A DNA stretch of 33,098 bases from Roseinatronobacter ekhonensis (lineage in GTDB: Bacteria; Pseudomonadota; Alphaproteobacteria; Rhodobacterales; Rhodobacteraceae): the NCBI RefSeq assembly GCF_900499075.1, contig NZ_UIHC01000038.1, forward strand, positions 1 to 33,098, in the 5' to 3' direction. The position numbers and the translations under genes were made by a program. The notes under the pieces are model-generated. The model was not told the origin of the DNA and ran no database searches. It saw only the letters and a list, made by a program, of their open reading frames with translations. Positions within the stretch are counted from its first letter, which is position 1, and every line of letters starts with the position of its first letter. Shown here piece after piece: positions 7,974 to 16,927 of the stretch.

Positions 7974-8742
7974 TCCGGACCACGATGCGCGGCGGACCCT
8001 GTCGCGCCGCGTTGCGCGGCGCCTGACCGGCATGGTCCGGGTCGCGCCCATTCTGCGTTCCGATGCGCGGTTCCATGTCTCCATTGCCTTTGACGATTGT
8101 CCCGAAACAGCCGCCACGCGCGGCGTGGAACTGGTCGCGAAGTTTTCAGCGCAGGCTACCTTTTTCATCGCCACGGGGCTGCTGGGTCAAGATGGTGTCT
8201 CTGGCCCCATCACCACCGCGCCGCGCCTGCGCGCGCTTGCGGATCAGGGCCACGAGATCGCGCTGCATACTCATTCGCACCGCGATCTGACACATCTTTC
8301 GATTGCCGAGGCGATTGAGGATATCGATACCAATATCAACGTTTTGCAGGACATTCTTGGCGCTCAGCCCAGTCCGCATTTTGCCTACCCGTTTGGCGAA
8401 ACCACCCTGCCCCTGAAACGCGCGCTTCTGCCCCATGTCACGACGGCGCGCGGGGTCCGTGGCGGGGTGAACCGTGCGTTTGCAGACCGTATGCAGCTTT
8501 TCGCCTGCGACCTTGGCAGTCACCGGCCAGACTATGTGGCCGCAGCCCACAGGTTGATAGAACATGCCGCAAATTCAGGGGGATGGCTGATCTTGTTCAC
8601 CCACGATGTGACCGAGAACCCCAGCCCCTATGGCGTGACACCCGCAATTCTGGAACGCTTGCTGCAAGACGCAGTCTCGCGCGGTGCAGAGTTGCGCCCC
8701 GTGGCAGAGGTCTGGTCGCAGCTCTCCGAGCCTCATCTATAA
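7966..8742 (+). CDS. Polysaccharide deacetylase (NodB homology domain)
   Basis: A 258-residue carbohydrate esterase 4 family protein. The core has AFDDC (41-45) for the catalytic Asp and metal Asp, HTHSH (101-105) with the two metal-binding His, a FAYPFGE motif where the RPPY loop normally lies, and LFTHDV near the C-terminus with the late catalytic His. These enzymes remove acetyl groups from N-acetylated sugars. No signal peptide is seen, so a cytoplasmic or membrane-associated step on a lipid-linked sugar is possible. The ATG at 7966 overlaps the glycosyltransferase stop codon by 8 bases, indicating translational coupling. An alternative ATG at 7951 would add five residues. Confidence 0.85.
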   Translation: MNDPDHDARRTLSRRVARRLTGMVRVAPILRSDARFHVSIAFDDCPETAATRGVELVAKFSAQATFFIATGLLGQDGVSGPITTAPRLRALADQGHEIALHTHSHRDLTHLSIAEAIEDIDTNINVLQDILGAQPSPHFAYPFGETTLPLKRALLPHVTTARGVRGGVNRAFADRMQLFACDLGSHRPDYVAAAHRLIEHAANSGGWLILFTHDVTENPSPYGVTPAILERLLQDAVSRGAELRPVAEVWSQLSEPHL

Positions 8743-8847
8743 TATTCAAAACTTGCAATATGTAGTGGAGCGAATATATAGGGGCTAACCCAGACACCCC
8801 CGACCCGGTTTTCCGGTGTGCGGTGGAACCAGATACAGGTTTGCCCA

Positions 8848-10608
8848 ATGCTCAAGCGCTATCTTCCGATACTGACATGGTTGCCCGGCTATACGCGCAA
8901 CGATTTGACCAATGATGCGATTGCCGCCGCTGTCGTGACTATCATGCTGATTCCACAGGGCATGGCCTATGCAATGCTGGCGGGTCTGCCGCCGCAAGCG
9001 GGCCTGTATGCCGCGATCCTGCCGCTGCTGTTGTATGCCGTGTTCGGCACCTCGCGCCCGCTTGCCGTGGGGCCGGTGGCGGTTGTGGCGCTGATGACGG
9101 CGGCTTCCGCAGGGGCTGTGGCGCAGGCGGGCAGCGCAGAGTTTCACTATGCAGCACTTTGGCTGGCGCTGATCTCAGGCGGGTTGATGCTGGCAATGGG
9201 GCTGTTCCGGCTGGGCTTTATCGCCAATTTCCTGTCGCATCCGGTTATATCTGGGTTCATCACCGCTGCCGGAATATTGATCGCGGCCAGCCAGTTACGC
9301 CATCTTTTGGGCGCACCGATCGGGGGTAAAACGCTGCCCGATCTGGTGCCCTCTCTGGTCGCGAACATCACCAGCATTACCCCGGCCACGGTGCTGCTTT
9401 CGGCGGCATTGCTGGCCTTTCTTTTCTGGTCGCGCAAAGGCGCTGCGCCGCTGTTGCAACGGTTCGGGATTTCAGCGCCGGTCGCGAAACTTTTGGCAAA
9501 GACCGCACTTCTGGTCGCGGTTGTCATCTCTACGTTGCTGGCCTGGGGTTTGGGGCTGGAACGGTTCGGCGTTGCGATCCTTGGGGAGATCCCGCGCGGC
9601 CTGCCCGAATTCGGGCTGCCGCCGGTCGATACCGGGCTGATCCAGATGCTGTTCGTTCCCGCCATCATGATCGCGATTGTCGGCTATGTCGAAAGTATTT
9701 CAATCGCCCAGACGCTTGCCGCCAAAAAGCGTCAATCGGTCAACCCTGATAACGAGTTGATCGCGCTGGGATTGGCAAATCTGGGCGCGGGCCTGTCGAA
9801 CGCCATGCCGGTCACAGGCGGCTTGTCGCGCACGATCGTCAACTATGACGCGGGCGTCAGCACGCCGGCTGCGGGCGCGATGACGGCGCTGTCCATCGGG
9901 GCTGCGATCATGGTGCTGACACCGCTGATGTATTTCCTGCCACGCGCAACGCTGGCGGCAATCATCATCGTCGCGGTCCTGAGCCTGCTGGATTTCCGCG
10001 CCCTGCCCCGCACATGGGCCTATTCGCGCGCGGATGGCGCGGCGATGGCGGCAACCATGCTGTTCACATTGATGATGGGCGTGGAAATGGGCCTGCTCGC
10101 AGGCGTCGGCCTGTCGCTCGGGCTGTTCCTGTTCCGCACCTCGCGCCCGCATATGGCGGTCGTCGGGCAAGTGGCCGGGACAGAGCATTTCCGCAATGTC
10201 GAGCGCCACGAGGTTACGACCGACCCTGCGGTATTTGCCATCCGTGTGGACGAATCGCTCTATTTCCCGAATGCCCGCGCGCTGGAGGACCGGATCGTGC
10301 AGGCGCTGTCAGAGCACCCTGACCTGCGCCACGTCGTGCTGCAATGCACTGCGGTCAATTATATCGACGCGTCTGCGCTCGAAAGCCTGGAAGCGATCAA
10401 CACGCGGCTGAAGGATGGTGGTGTCACCTTCCACTTGTCAGAGGTGAAAGGCCCGGTCATGGACCAGCTTTCACGAGCGCATCTGCTGCAAGACCTGACG
10501 GGCGAAGTCTTTCTGACGCAGTTCGACGCGATGGCGAAACTATCGCCCGACCTGACACGCGACTGCCTTGGACAAGACCGCTGCGACACGCTTTTGCGCT
10601 CTGCCTAA
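8848..10608 (+). CDS. SulP family inorganic anion transporter with STAS domain
   Basis: A 586-residue SLC26/SulP secondary transporter. The N-terminal sequence contains LIPQGMAYAMLAGLPPQAGL, the SulP signature region, followed by 10-12 or more predicted membrane helices to about residue 440. A cytoplasmic STAS domain covers about 463-565, with the YIDASALESL motif in place of the usual D-S-S-G loop. SulP proteins carry sulfate, bicarbonate or other anions; this sequence does not tell which. I chose the ATG at 8848 because MLKRYLPILTWLPGY is the usual SulP start; an in-frame GTG at 8818 would add ten residues. There is no carbonic anhydrase or sulfate-assimilation neighbour. Confidence 0.9.
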   Translation: MLKRYLPILTWLPGYTRNDLTNDAIAAAVVTIMLIPQGMAYAMLAGLPPQAGLYAAILPLLLYAVFGTSRPLAVGPVAVVALMTAASAGAVAQAGSAEFHYAALWLALISGGLMLAMGLFRLGFIANFLSHPVISGFITAAGILIAASQLRHLLGAPIGGKTLPDLVPSLVANITSITPATVLLSAALLAFLFWSRKGAAPLLQRFGISAPVAKLLAKTALLVAVVISTLLAWGLGLERFGVAILGEIPRGLPEFGLPPVDTGLIQMLFVPAIMIAIVGYVESISIAQTLAAKKRQSVNPDNELIALGLANLGAGLSNAMPVTGGLSRTIVNYDAGVSTPAAGAMTALSIGAAIMVLTPLMYFLPRATLAAIIIVAVLSLLDFRALPRTWAYSRADGAAMAATMLFTLMMGVEMGLLAGVGLSLGLFLFRTSRPHMAVVGQVAGTEHFRNVERHEVTTDPAVFAIRVDESLYFPNARALEDRIVQALSEHPDLRHVVLQCTAVNYIDASALESLEAINTRLKDGGVTFHLSEVKGPVMDQLSRAHLLQDLTGEVFLTQFDAMAKLSPDLTRDCLGQDRCDTLLRSA

Positions 10609-10684
10609 GGACGCGACGGAAACCGGGCCTTGCTGCGTTTGCAAGGAACACGCGCGCGAAACCTGCGAATAAAGGACGACAAAT

Positions 10685-11218
10685 ATGTCGCTGAAAAGCA
10701 CACAAGCCCGCTATGGCACCATTGCCATGGCGTTTCACTGGTTGACCGCGATTGCTATTCTGGGTCTGATGGTCACAGGGCAGCTTATGGACGGGCTGCA
10801 AGATGCGGCGCGCCAGATCACCATTCTGCAATGGCATGTGCCGCTTGGCTTGGCGGTTCTGGCTCTGACGTTGGCACGGATCGGTTGGTGGATATTCGCC
10901 GACAGCTACCCGGCACACCTGAGCACTGGCTGGCAGGCAGTTGCGGCGAAAGCCGGTCACGCCGCCCTCTATGCGCTGCTATTGGTCATGACGCTCTCGG
11001 GTGTGGCGATGATGGCCCTGTCCGGCGCCGGAGAAACCGTCTTTTTCGGCAGCGCAACCCCGCTGCCCGATTTCGGTGACTATCTGCCGCGTATCCCGCA
11101 CGGGCTTGGGTCCAAACTGATGCTGGCCTTGGTCGTGCTGCATATCGCTGCCGCAATCTGGCACCAACGGTTCAAGCGCGACGGAGCAATGACCCGTATT
11201 TTGCCCGCTCGCGAATAA
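10685..11218 (+). CDS. Cytochrome b561 family protein
   Basis: A 177-residue di-heme membrane cytochrome related to E. coli CybB/YodB. It has four membrane helices with conserved-looking heme-ligand candidates: His18 in helix 1 (MAFHWL), His51 (QWHVPLG), His92 (AGHAALY), and His139, His153 and His160 near helix 4 (VLHIAAAIWH). These proteins pass electrons from ubiquinol to periplasmic acceptors; some act as superoxide:quinone oxidoreductases. An AAAGGA ribosome-binding site precedes the ATG. It lies 76 bases after the SulP gene on the same strand, so co-transcription is possible, though no functional link is obvious. Confidence 0.88.
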   Translation: MSLKSTQARYGTIAMAFHWLTAIAILGLMVTGQLMDGLQDAARQITILQWHVPLGLAVLALTLARIGWWIFADSYPAHLSTGWQAVAAKAGHAALYALLLVMTLSGVAMMALSGAGETVFFGSATPLPDFGDYLPRIPHGLGSKLMLALVVLHIAAAIWHQRFKRDGAMTRILPARE

Positions 11219-11251
11219 TCCTGGTATCCATAGGTTGACCGCACAAAGAAA

Positions 11252-11279
11252 AACGCCACTCCTGATCGGGAGTGGCGTT
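11252..11279 (-). terminator. Terminator of acpP, probably bidirectional
   Basis: The 11-base arms AACGCCACTCC (11252-11262) and GGAGTGGCGTT (11269-11279) pair perfectly around a six-base loop. On the minus strand the hairpin runs into TTTCTTTG, terminating acpP. On the plus strand it is followed by CTGTTTC, so it may also stop transcription from the cytochrome b561 gene. Confidence 0.8.
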
Positions 11280-11319
11280 CTGTTTCAATGGCTTGTGCCA
11301 GAAACTTAAACCAAATCGC

Positions 11320-11553
11320 TTAGGCGGCTTCGGTGATGAACTTGACCGCATCGCCAAAGGTCTGGATGTTCTCGGCGGCGTCATCGGGGATCTCGATCCC
11401 GAATTCTTCCTCGAACGCCATGACCAGTTCAACCGTGTCCAGGCTGTCGGCGCCCAGATCGTCGATGAAGGACGCGCCTTCCGTGATCTTGGCTTCGTCG
11501 ACGCCCAAATGCTCGACAACGATCTTCTTTACCCGATCCGAGATATCGCTCAT
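11320..11553 (-). CDS. acpP: Acyl carrier protein
   Basis: A 77-residue acidic protein that carries growing acyl chains in type II fatty acid synthesis. The phosphopantetheine attachment site is Ser37 in GADSLDT, and the flanking LGVDE and [11 protein letters not shown] segments are typical. The ATG at 11553 has a GAGGA Shine-Dalgarno, and the longer open frame upstream is non-coding. It lies downstream of fabG on the same strand with its own promoter in the 124-base gap and a strong terminator after it. This suits the high expression acpP needs. Confidence 0.97.
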   Translation of the reverse strand: MSDISDRVKKIVVEHLGVDEAKITEGASFIDDLGADSLDTVELVMAFEEEFGIEIPDDAAENIQTFGDAVKFITEAA

Positions 11554-11630
11554 GTCAGTCCTCGTGTTGTTGTGGCCAGCCTTGGCCCAGAAATGTCCCT
11601 CGCCCACCCTAGCGGGCCTGCGTTGCGCGC

Positions 11631-11659
11631 CCAATAGGGTGATTGCGCGGCTGCGTCAA
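11631..11659 (-). promoter_or_regulatory. Candidate acpP promoter
   Basis: On the minus strand TTGACG (11659-11654) is followed by exactly 17 bases and TATTGG (11636-11631). The -35 box matches the consensus at five of six positions. It lies between the fabG stop codon and acpP, with a start site predicted near 11624. This would give acpP transcription independent of fabG. Confidence 0.5.
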
Positions 11660-11677
11660 GCCCCGCGTGCGCGCGTC

Positions 11678-12415
11678 CTAGACCATTGCCATGCCGCCGT
11701 TCACATGCAGCACCGCGCCGGTCATGTACCCGGCCTCTGTGCTGGCCAGATACAGGACCGCGCTGGCCACCTCTTCGGGGGTGCCCATGCGCCCTGCCGG
11801 AATGCGGCTGTTGATGGCGGTTTTCTGATCTTCGGTCAGCGCGTCGGTCATCGGCGTGGCGATGAAACCGGGGGCCACGCAATTCACCGTTATCCCGCGC
11901 GAGGCCACTTCCTGCGCCAGCGCCTTGGATGCACCGACAAGCCCTGCCTTGGCCGCGGCATAATTCATCTGCCCCGGATTGCCGGTTGCCCCCACCACAG
12001 ACGTGATGTTGACCACCCTGCCCCAGCGCGCCTTCATCATGCCGCGCATGGCCGCGCGCATCAGCTTGGCAGAGGCGCTCAGGTTCACGTCGATCACATC
12101 CTGCCATTCGGCATCGGACATGCGCATGGCAAGGTTATCGCGGGTTATACCAGCGTTGTTCACTAGAATATCCACCCCGCCCATCGCCTCGGTCGCGGTC
12201 TTTATCAGCCCGGCCACGGCCTCTGGGTCCGACAGGTTGCAGGGCACGACATGGGCGCGCTCGCCCAGTTCGGATGCCAGCGCGGCCAGCGGCGCTTCGC
12301 GCGTGCCCGACAGCGCGACCGACGCCCCTGCCGCGTACAGCGTGCGCGCAATCTCCGCGCCGATCCCGCCAGACGCTCCGGTAACGAGTGCGCGTTTTCC
12401 TGTCAGTTCGAACAT
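11678..12415 (-). CDS. fabG: 3-oxoacyl-ACP reductase
   Basis: A 245-residue short-chain dehydrogenase/reductase that reduces 3-oxoacyl-ACP with NADPH in fatty acid elongation. The cofactor loop TGASGGIG is at 12-19, NNAGI at 86-90, and the catalytic tetrad is Asn111, Ser139, Tyr152 and Lys156 (NYAAAKAG). The C-terminal end VLHVNGGMAMV is typical of FabG. Adjacent acpP supports FabG over the many look-alike SDRs. The start at 12415 follows a purine-rich AAAGGG. It is divergent from the glycerate kinase gene across 76 bases. Confidence 0.95.
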   Translation of the reverse strand: MFELTGKRALVTGASGGIGAEIARTLYAAGASVALSGTREAPLAALASELGERAHVVPCNLSDPEAVAGLIKTATEAMGGVDILVNNAGITRDNLAMRMSDAEWQDVIDVNLSASAKLMRAAMRGMMKARWGRVVNITSVVGATGNPGQMNYAAAKAGLVGASKALAQEVASRGITVNCVAPGFIATPMTDALTEDQKTAINSRIPAGRMGTPEEVASAVLYLASTEAGYMTGAVLHVNGGMAMV

Positions 12416-12434
12416 GGCCGCCCTTTCCAATGAT

Positions 12435-12457
12435 GGATATACTTTGTCTTGATATCC
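12435..12457. promoter_or_regulatory. Interrupted inverted repeat between fabG and the glycerate kinase gene
   Basis: GGATAT (12435-12440) and ATATCC (12452-12457) are separated by 11 bases in the short divergent region. The spacing suits a dimeric regulator or may be chance in an AT-richer promoter region. A possible -10 box, TATAAC, for the kinase lies just to the right at 12463-12468. Confidence 0.25.
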
Positions 12458-12491
12458 GCCCCTATAACAAGCAGTTGAGGGGCAGGCCAAG

Positions 12492-13736
12492 ATGAAAGCA
12501 CAAAAGATGACCGACAATCCTTCTGTGTCCCAAAAGCAGATGCACAGCGCTTTCATGGCGGGTGTCGCGGCAGCCGATCCGCATGCAGCGGTGCTGCGCG
12601 CGCTGTCTGACGGCGCTTTCATGGTCCCAGAGGGGCGCATTTTCGTGCTGGCCATCGGCAAGGCGGCAAGCGCGATGATGCAGGCCGCGCTCGGGGTGCT
12701 GCCCAAGCCCCATGCCGCGCTGGTGGTCACGAATTACGAGAATGCGGGCCAGGTCACGGGCGCGCGCGTGCTGGCTGCGGGCCACCCCGTGCCCGATGAA
12801 AACGGGCTACAAGCCGGGCTTGCGGTGCAGAAAATGCTGGCGCGCACAACGCGGGAGGATGCGGTTCTGGTGCTGGTCTCTGGCGGCGGGTCCGCGCTGG
12901 TTCCCGCGCCGGTGCCGGGCGTGACGCTGGAGCAAAAGGCAGAGGTCAACCGCCTGCTGCTGGGCGCAGGGCTGGACATCACGCAGATGAACCTTGTGCG
13001 CCAACATCTGTCGCGACTGAAAGGCGGCGGGCTGCTGCGCACCGCTGCGCCCGCCCCCGTGACCGCGTTGATCCTGTCCGACGTGGTGGGCGACGATTTA
13101 CGCGTCATCGCATCCGGCCCGACCGTTGCCCCGATCGGCACACGCGCGCAGGCCATGCGGCTGCTGGAAGATGCCGGGCTATGGGGGCAGGTGCCCGATA
13201 CCGTGCGCACGGTGCTGCGTGCCGAGACCGAAGCGCGCGCGCTGCCAGAGGCCGCGAACCATCTGGTCGGGTCAAACGCGCAATCGGTGGCGGCAGTGAC
13301 CCGCGCCCTGCCCGATGCTCAGTCTGACCCCACGCCTCTGGTGGGCGACGTGGCCGAAGCCGCCGCGCGGATCGTGGCTATGGCCAACCGTCCCGGCGTG
13401 ACCGTGCTGGGCGGCGAGACGACTGTTGCACTGCGCGGCACCGGACTTGGCGGACGCAATCAGGAACTTGCGTTGCGCGTGGCATTGACGTTGCAGGGGC
13501 AGGCAGGCTGGCGCTTTTTGTCTGGCGGCACCGACGGGCGCGACGGGCCGACAGACGCCGCTGGGGCCGTGGTTGATGGCGGCACGGTCGCGCGCATTCA
13601 GGCTGCGGGCGGCGATGCTCAGGCATTGCTGGCCAACAACGACAGCTACGCGGCCTTGCAGCTTGCGGGCGATCTGCTGGTGACGGGTGGAACCGGCACC
13701 AATGTCGCGGATTTGCAGATACTGGCGGTTGACTAA
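12492..13736 (+). CDS. Glycerate 2-kinase, MOFRL family
   Basis: A 414-residue protein of the DUF4147/MOFRL glycerate kinase family (GckA/TtuD type), which phosphorylates D-glycerate to 2-phosphoglycerate with ATP. GKAASAM (56-62), GHPVPDE (97-103) and SGGGSAL (130-136) are family motifs in the N-terminal domain. The C-terminal MOFRL domain holds GGRNQELAL and SGGTDGRDGPTDAAGA. A GAGGGG Shine-Dalgarno precedes the ATG. Older annotation called this family hydroxypyruvate reductase (ttuD), but the sequence fits the kinase. It would channel glycerate from the serine/glyoxylate or tartrate routes; no such genes are adjacent. Confidence 0.88.
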   Translation: MKAQKMTDNPSVSQKQMHSAFMAGVAAADPHAAVLRALSDGAFMVPEGRIFVLAIGKAASAMMQAALGVLPKPHAALVVTNYENAGQVTGARVLAAGHPVPDENGLQAGLAVQKMLARTTREDAVLVLVSGGGSALVPAPVPGVTLEQKAEVNRLLLGAGLDITQMNLVRQHLSRLKGGGLLRTAAPAPVTALILSDVVGDDLRVIASGPTVAPIGTRAQAMRLLEDAGLWGQVPDTVRTVLRAETEARALPEAANHLVGSNAQSVAAVTRALPDAQSDPTPLVGDVAEAAARIVAMANRPGVTVLGGETTVALRGTGLGGRNQELALRVALTLQGQAGWRFLSGGTDGRDGPTDAAGAVVDGGTVARIQAAGGDAQALLANNDSYAALQLAGDLLVTGGTGTNVADLQILAVD

Positions 13737-13823
13737 CACTTGGTGCACGGCAGACGGCGCCAGAGCGACGCCTTGCCCCTACCCTCTTGCCGACCTGCGG
13801 CCTTTGCCCTATGCGCTTTGCCC

Positions 13824-15383
13824 ATGACACAGCATGATTTCTGCCTCATCATCGACTTCGGCTCGCAGGTTACGCAACTGATTGCGCGGCGCCTGCGCGA
13901 GTGGAATGTCTATTGCGAAATCCACCCGTTCAACGCCGTGGATGATGCGTTTCTGACCGCGCGCGCGCCCAAGGCGATCATCCTGTCGGGCGGCCCCGGT
14001 TCGGTGCCAGAACCCGGCAGCCCCCGCGCGCCGCAGATGGTGTTTGACATGGGCGTGCCCGTGTTCGGTATCTGCTACGGTCAGCAGATTATGATGCAGC
14101 AGCTTGGGGGCCAGGTTGAATCGGGCCACCACGCGGAATTTGGCCGCGCCTATATAGAGCCGACGGGCAGCCATGCCGATGACCGTATTTTCAACGGCCT
14201 GTTCGATGCAGGCCGCGAACAGGTCTGGATGAGCCATGGCGACCGCGTGACAGCACTTGCACCGGGGTTCGAGGTGATCGCCACATCCCCCAACGCGCCC
14301 TTTGCCATCGTCGGCGACGCTGCGCGGCATTTTTACGCGGTTCAGTTCCACCCCGAAGTCCACCATACCCCCAAAGGCGCGCAGATGTTGGGCAATTTCC
14401 TGACGCTTGCGGGGTTTACCGGCGACTGGACCATGGGCGCCTACCGCGCAGAAGCGATTGCCAAAATCCGCGAACAGGTCGGCGACAAGCAGGTGATCTG
14501 TGGGCTGTCGGGCGGCGTGGACTCGTCCGTCGCCGCCGTGCTGATCCATGAGGCGATCGGCGACCAACTGACCTGCGTTTTCGTCGATCATGGGCTTTTG
14601 CGGCTGAATGAGGCGGAAGAGGTCGTGACCATGTTCCGCGACAATTACAACATACCGCTTGTTCATGCCGACGAATCCGAGCTGTTTCTTGGCGAGCTTG
14701 AGGGTGTCAGCGACCCCGAAACCAAGCGCAAGATCATCGGGCGGCTGTTCATCGACGTGTTCCAGAAATACGCGAAAGACATCGAGGGCGCAGAATTCCT
14801 CGCCCAAGGCACGCTCTATCCCGATGTGATCGAATCGGTGTCGTTCAGCGGTGGGCCGTCCGTCACCATCAAATCGCACCATAATGTCGGCGGCTTGCCC
14901 GAAAAGATGGGGCTGAAGCTGGTCGAACCGCTGCGCGAGCTCTTCAAGGATGAAGTGCGGGCCTTGGGCCGCGAATTGGGCCTTCCCGCCAGCTTCATAG
15001 GGCGCCACCCCTTCCCCGGCCCCGGTCTGGCCATCCGCTGCCCCGGAGAGATCACGCGCGACAAGCTGGAGATACTGCGCCGCGCCGATGCGGTCTATAT
15101 CGACCAGATCCGCAAACACGGCCTGTATGACGAGATATGGCAGGCCTTTGCCGCGATCCTGCCCATGCGCACCGTGGGGGTGATGGGCGACGGGCGGACC
15201 TATGATTATGCGCTGGCCCTGCGCGCGGTCACATCGGTCGATGGCATGACGGCGGATTACTATCCGTTCACGCACGAGTTTCTGGGCGAAACCGCGACCC
15301 GCATCATCAACGAGGTGCGCGGCATCAACCGCGTGTTCTACGACACGACCAGCAAACCACCCGGCACGATCGAGCTGGAATGA
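13824..15383 (+). CDS. guaA: GMP synthase, glutamine-hydrolysing
   Basis: A 519-residue enzyme that converts XMP to GMP using ATP and glutamine-derived ammonia. The class I amidotransferase triad is Cys84 (GICYGQ), His176 and Glu178 (FHPEV). The ATP pyrophosphatase P-loop SGGVDSS is at 229-235. The C-terminal dimerisation/XMP domain carries [15 protein letters not shown] and ends KPPGTIELE as in other GuaA proteins. The open frame extends 28 codons upstream, but the family start [15 protein letters not shown] sets position 13824. No strong Shine-Dalgarno is visible. The last four bases overlap the start of the next gene (ATGA). Confidence 0.97.
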   Translation: MTQHDFCLIIDFGSQVTQLIARRLREWNVYCEIHPFNAVDDAFLTARAPKAIILSGGPGSVPEPGSPRAPQMVFDMGVPVFGICYGQQIMMQQLGGQVESGHHAEFGRAYIEPTGSHADDRIFNGLFDAGREQVWMSHGDRVTALAPGFEVIATSPNAPFAIVGDAARHFYAVQFHPEVHHTPKGAQMLGNFLTLAGFTGDWTMGAYRAEAIAKIREQVGDKQVICGLSGGVDSSVAAVLIHEAIGDQLTCVFVDHGLLRLNEAEEVVTMFRDNYNIPLVHADESELFLGELEGVSDPETKRKIIGRLFIDVFQKYAKDIEGAEFLAQGTLYPDVIESVSFSGGPSVTIKSHHNVGGLPEKMGLKLVEPLRELFKDEVRALGRELGLPASFIGRHPFPGPGLAIRCPGEITRDKLEILRRADAVYIDQIRKHGLYDEIWQAFAAILPMRTVGVMGDGRTYDYALALRAVTSVDGMTADYYPFTHEFLGETATRIINEVRGINRVFYDTTSKPPGTIELE

Positions 15384-15667
15384 GTGGGGTTACGCTTACC
15401 GGCACCCTGACCTGCGCCACAACGGGCGAGGCAGCACTTGTGCGTCGCTTGCTACCTGCGCATATCGCCGCCAGTCGTGCTGAACCGGGATGCCTGCGCT
15501 TTGACGTGACGCCCCGCGCCTGTGGACGCGTGTGGGACGTGTCCGAAGAATTCACCTGCGCCGACGCATTTGACGCCCATCAAAGGCGCACTCAGGCAAG
15601 CCTATGGGGCAGTGCCACAGCCCATATCACGCGTGCGTTTACCCGTAGCGAGGGCCCAGCGGGCTGA
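15380..15667 (+). CDS. Putative quinol monooxygenase (ABM domain)
   Basis: A 95-residue single-domain protein of the antibiotic biosynthesis monooxygenase (dimeric ferredoxin-like barrel) family. [16 protein letters not shown] and [13 protein letters not shown] match the conserved helix and strand of the YgiN-like group. Such proteins oxidise quinols without a cofactor or act in small-molecule detoxification. The ATG overlaps the guaA stop codon by four bases, so it is translated from the guaA message, although no biochemical link to GMP synthesis is known to me. It converges with the CAP10 gene, leaving five bases between them. Family call fairly sure, substrate unknown. Confidence 0.75.
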   Translation: MSGVTLTGTLTCATTGEAALVRRLLPAHIAASRAEPGCLRFDVTPRACGRVWDVSEEFTCADAFDAHQRRTQASLWGSATAHITRAFTRSEGPAG

Positions 15668-15672
15668 AACTG

Positions 15673-16830
15673 TTAGCCGTCGAGTGCTGCACGGTAGCGG
15701 TCCAAAACCGCACGTCTTAGCGAGTCCTCGAACGCGTGGTCAGCCAGATTATCAGCAACGCTGTTCGCCTTCGCGATGATTGCTTCGCACGCGTCCGGAT
15801 TGGCGCGCGCCCAAGCCAGCTTTTCCGGCAGGTCAGAGAAATCCTCGGCGATGGGAACATAATGCTCCCAAGGCTCAAGCGCCGCGCTGTAGCAAACCTG
15901 CCAAGCCATATCCTGACGCAGGATAAGGCAGTTCGTTCCAAGCAGCCAAGGCAGGTTCGACCCGCAATCATGGCCTTGTATCACCAGTTGGTATCGCGCA
16001 TTCAGCATCTTCTTGCGCGGCATAGGCGGTGTAACGCGATACCCAAACTCGCCCGGCGAGGGCAGCGAAGCTTTTTCCGCGAATGCCAGATCGTAGCCCG
16101 GTTGTGTCTGGAAACTATCCAGCAGAGCAAACCGCGGCACCTGTTTCAAACGGGCCGCACAGCTCACGCGGTCAAGTTTGCCCGCAGCATACGCGCGCAG
16201 ACTGAAGATCGCGCGCGTGCCGTTGCGGTCATGCCCCGTGGGCGCCCCGCGCCAGAAAACGATATCGCGTTTTTGCGCGAAAGGCAGCGGGTCATGCAGC
16301 CCCGACCCGAAATAGGTACCCGATCCGATCCTCTGGTAGTGGGTGCTCAGTGGCCAGATAACGCCGCCGCGATTTTGCGGCAACCGGTTATACTGGAACA
16401 CTGGCACAAACCGCCCGTCATCGGCCACCAGCCCCGAGCGTGCGCGGTGGTCGCGCATATCGGCCAGAAATGGCAGCTCGAGCCCTGACAGATCGTTGAG
16501 CACTTGCGCCGCGCGCAGGAACTCCTCTCCCTCGGTATTGGGGTGCCAGCCTTGCGCGGTGCGCACAAGGCCACGGGCGATGTCGTCGTTGAGAAAGACC
16601 TTTTCCGTCGCTGGATCATAGCCGAACATGTTGTGGTGATCGGTCGTTTGCAGTTGCGCAGCCAGCGCCCCGTTGTCCCAGAACATCATGTCGGCCCAAT
16701 GCGCCGGAAAACGGTGTTGCAGCATCGCGGCAAAAAGTTTCTCGCGATTGGCCATCTTGTCCCCGCTGGCTTGGATATGTCGCGTTCGCATAGCCGGTTT
16801 CAAAAGCTCTTTCACGGGTTTTCGCGCCAT
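15673..16830 (-). CDS. Family 90 (CAP10) glycosyltransferase
   Basis: A 385-residue protein with the CAP10/GT90 domain. Visible motifs are a central DIVFWRGAPTG, a repeated basic segment, a QLVIQGHDCGSNLPWLL stretch and EPWEHYVPIAEDFSDLPEKL near the C-terminus; this last block is diagnostic for the family. GT90 enzymes transfer xylose or glucose in eukaryotes, and bacterial members are often annotated as lipopolysaccharide-modifying. The start is uncertain: 16830 gives MARKPVKELL, a further Met lies 13 codons in, and the open frame extends upstream to 16983 into the region facing the ABC-transporter gene. No signal peptide is seen. It is solitary on this strand. Confidence 0.8.
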   Translation of the reverse strand: MARKPVKELLKPAMRTRHIQASGDKMANREKLFAAMLQHRFPAHWADMMFWDNGALAAQLQTTDHHNMFGYDPATEKVFLNDDIARGLVRTAQGWHPNTEGEEFLRAAQVLNDLSGLELPFLADMRDHRARSGLVADDGRFVPVFQYNRLPQNRGGVIWPLSTHYQRIGSGTYFGSGLHDPLPFAQKRDIVFWRGAPTGHDRNGTRAIFSLRAYAAGKLDRVSCAARLKQVPRFALLDSFQTQPGYDLAFAEKASLPSPGEFGYRVTPPMPRKKMLNARYQLVIQGHDCGSNLPWLLGTNCLILRQDMAWQVCYSAALEPWEHYVPIAEDFSDLPEKLAWARANPDACEAIIAKANSVADNLADHAFEDSLRRAVLDRYRAALDG

Positions 16831-16927
16831 GCTACAGATTTGAATAGGGCAGGAAAAGCTGCCGCAGTAACATGTCCGGCCGGCGGGAGGTATCGCGCCG
16901 TAACCGGGCACATTCAGGGAGAACGAC

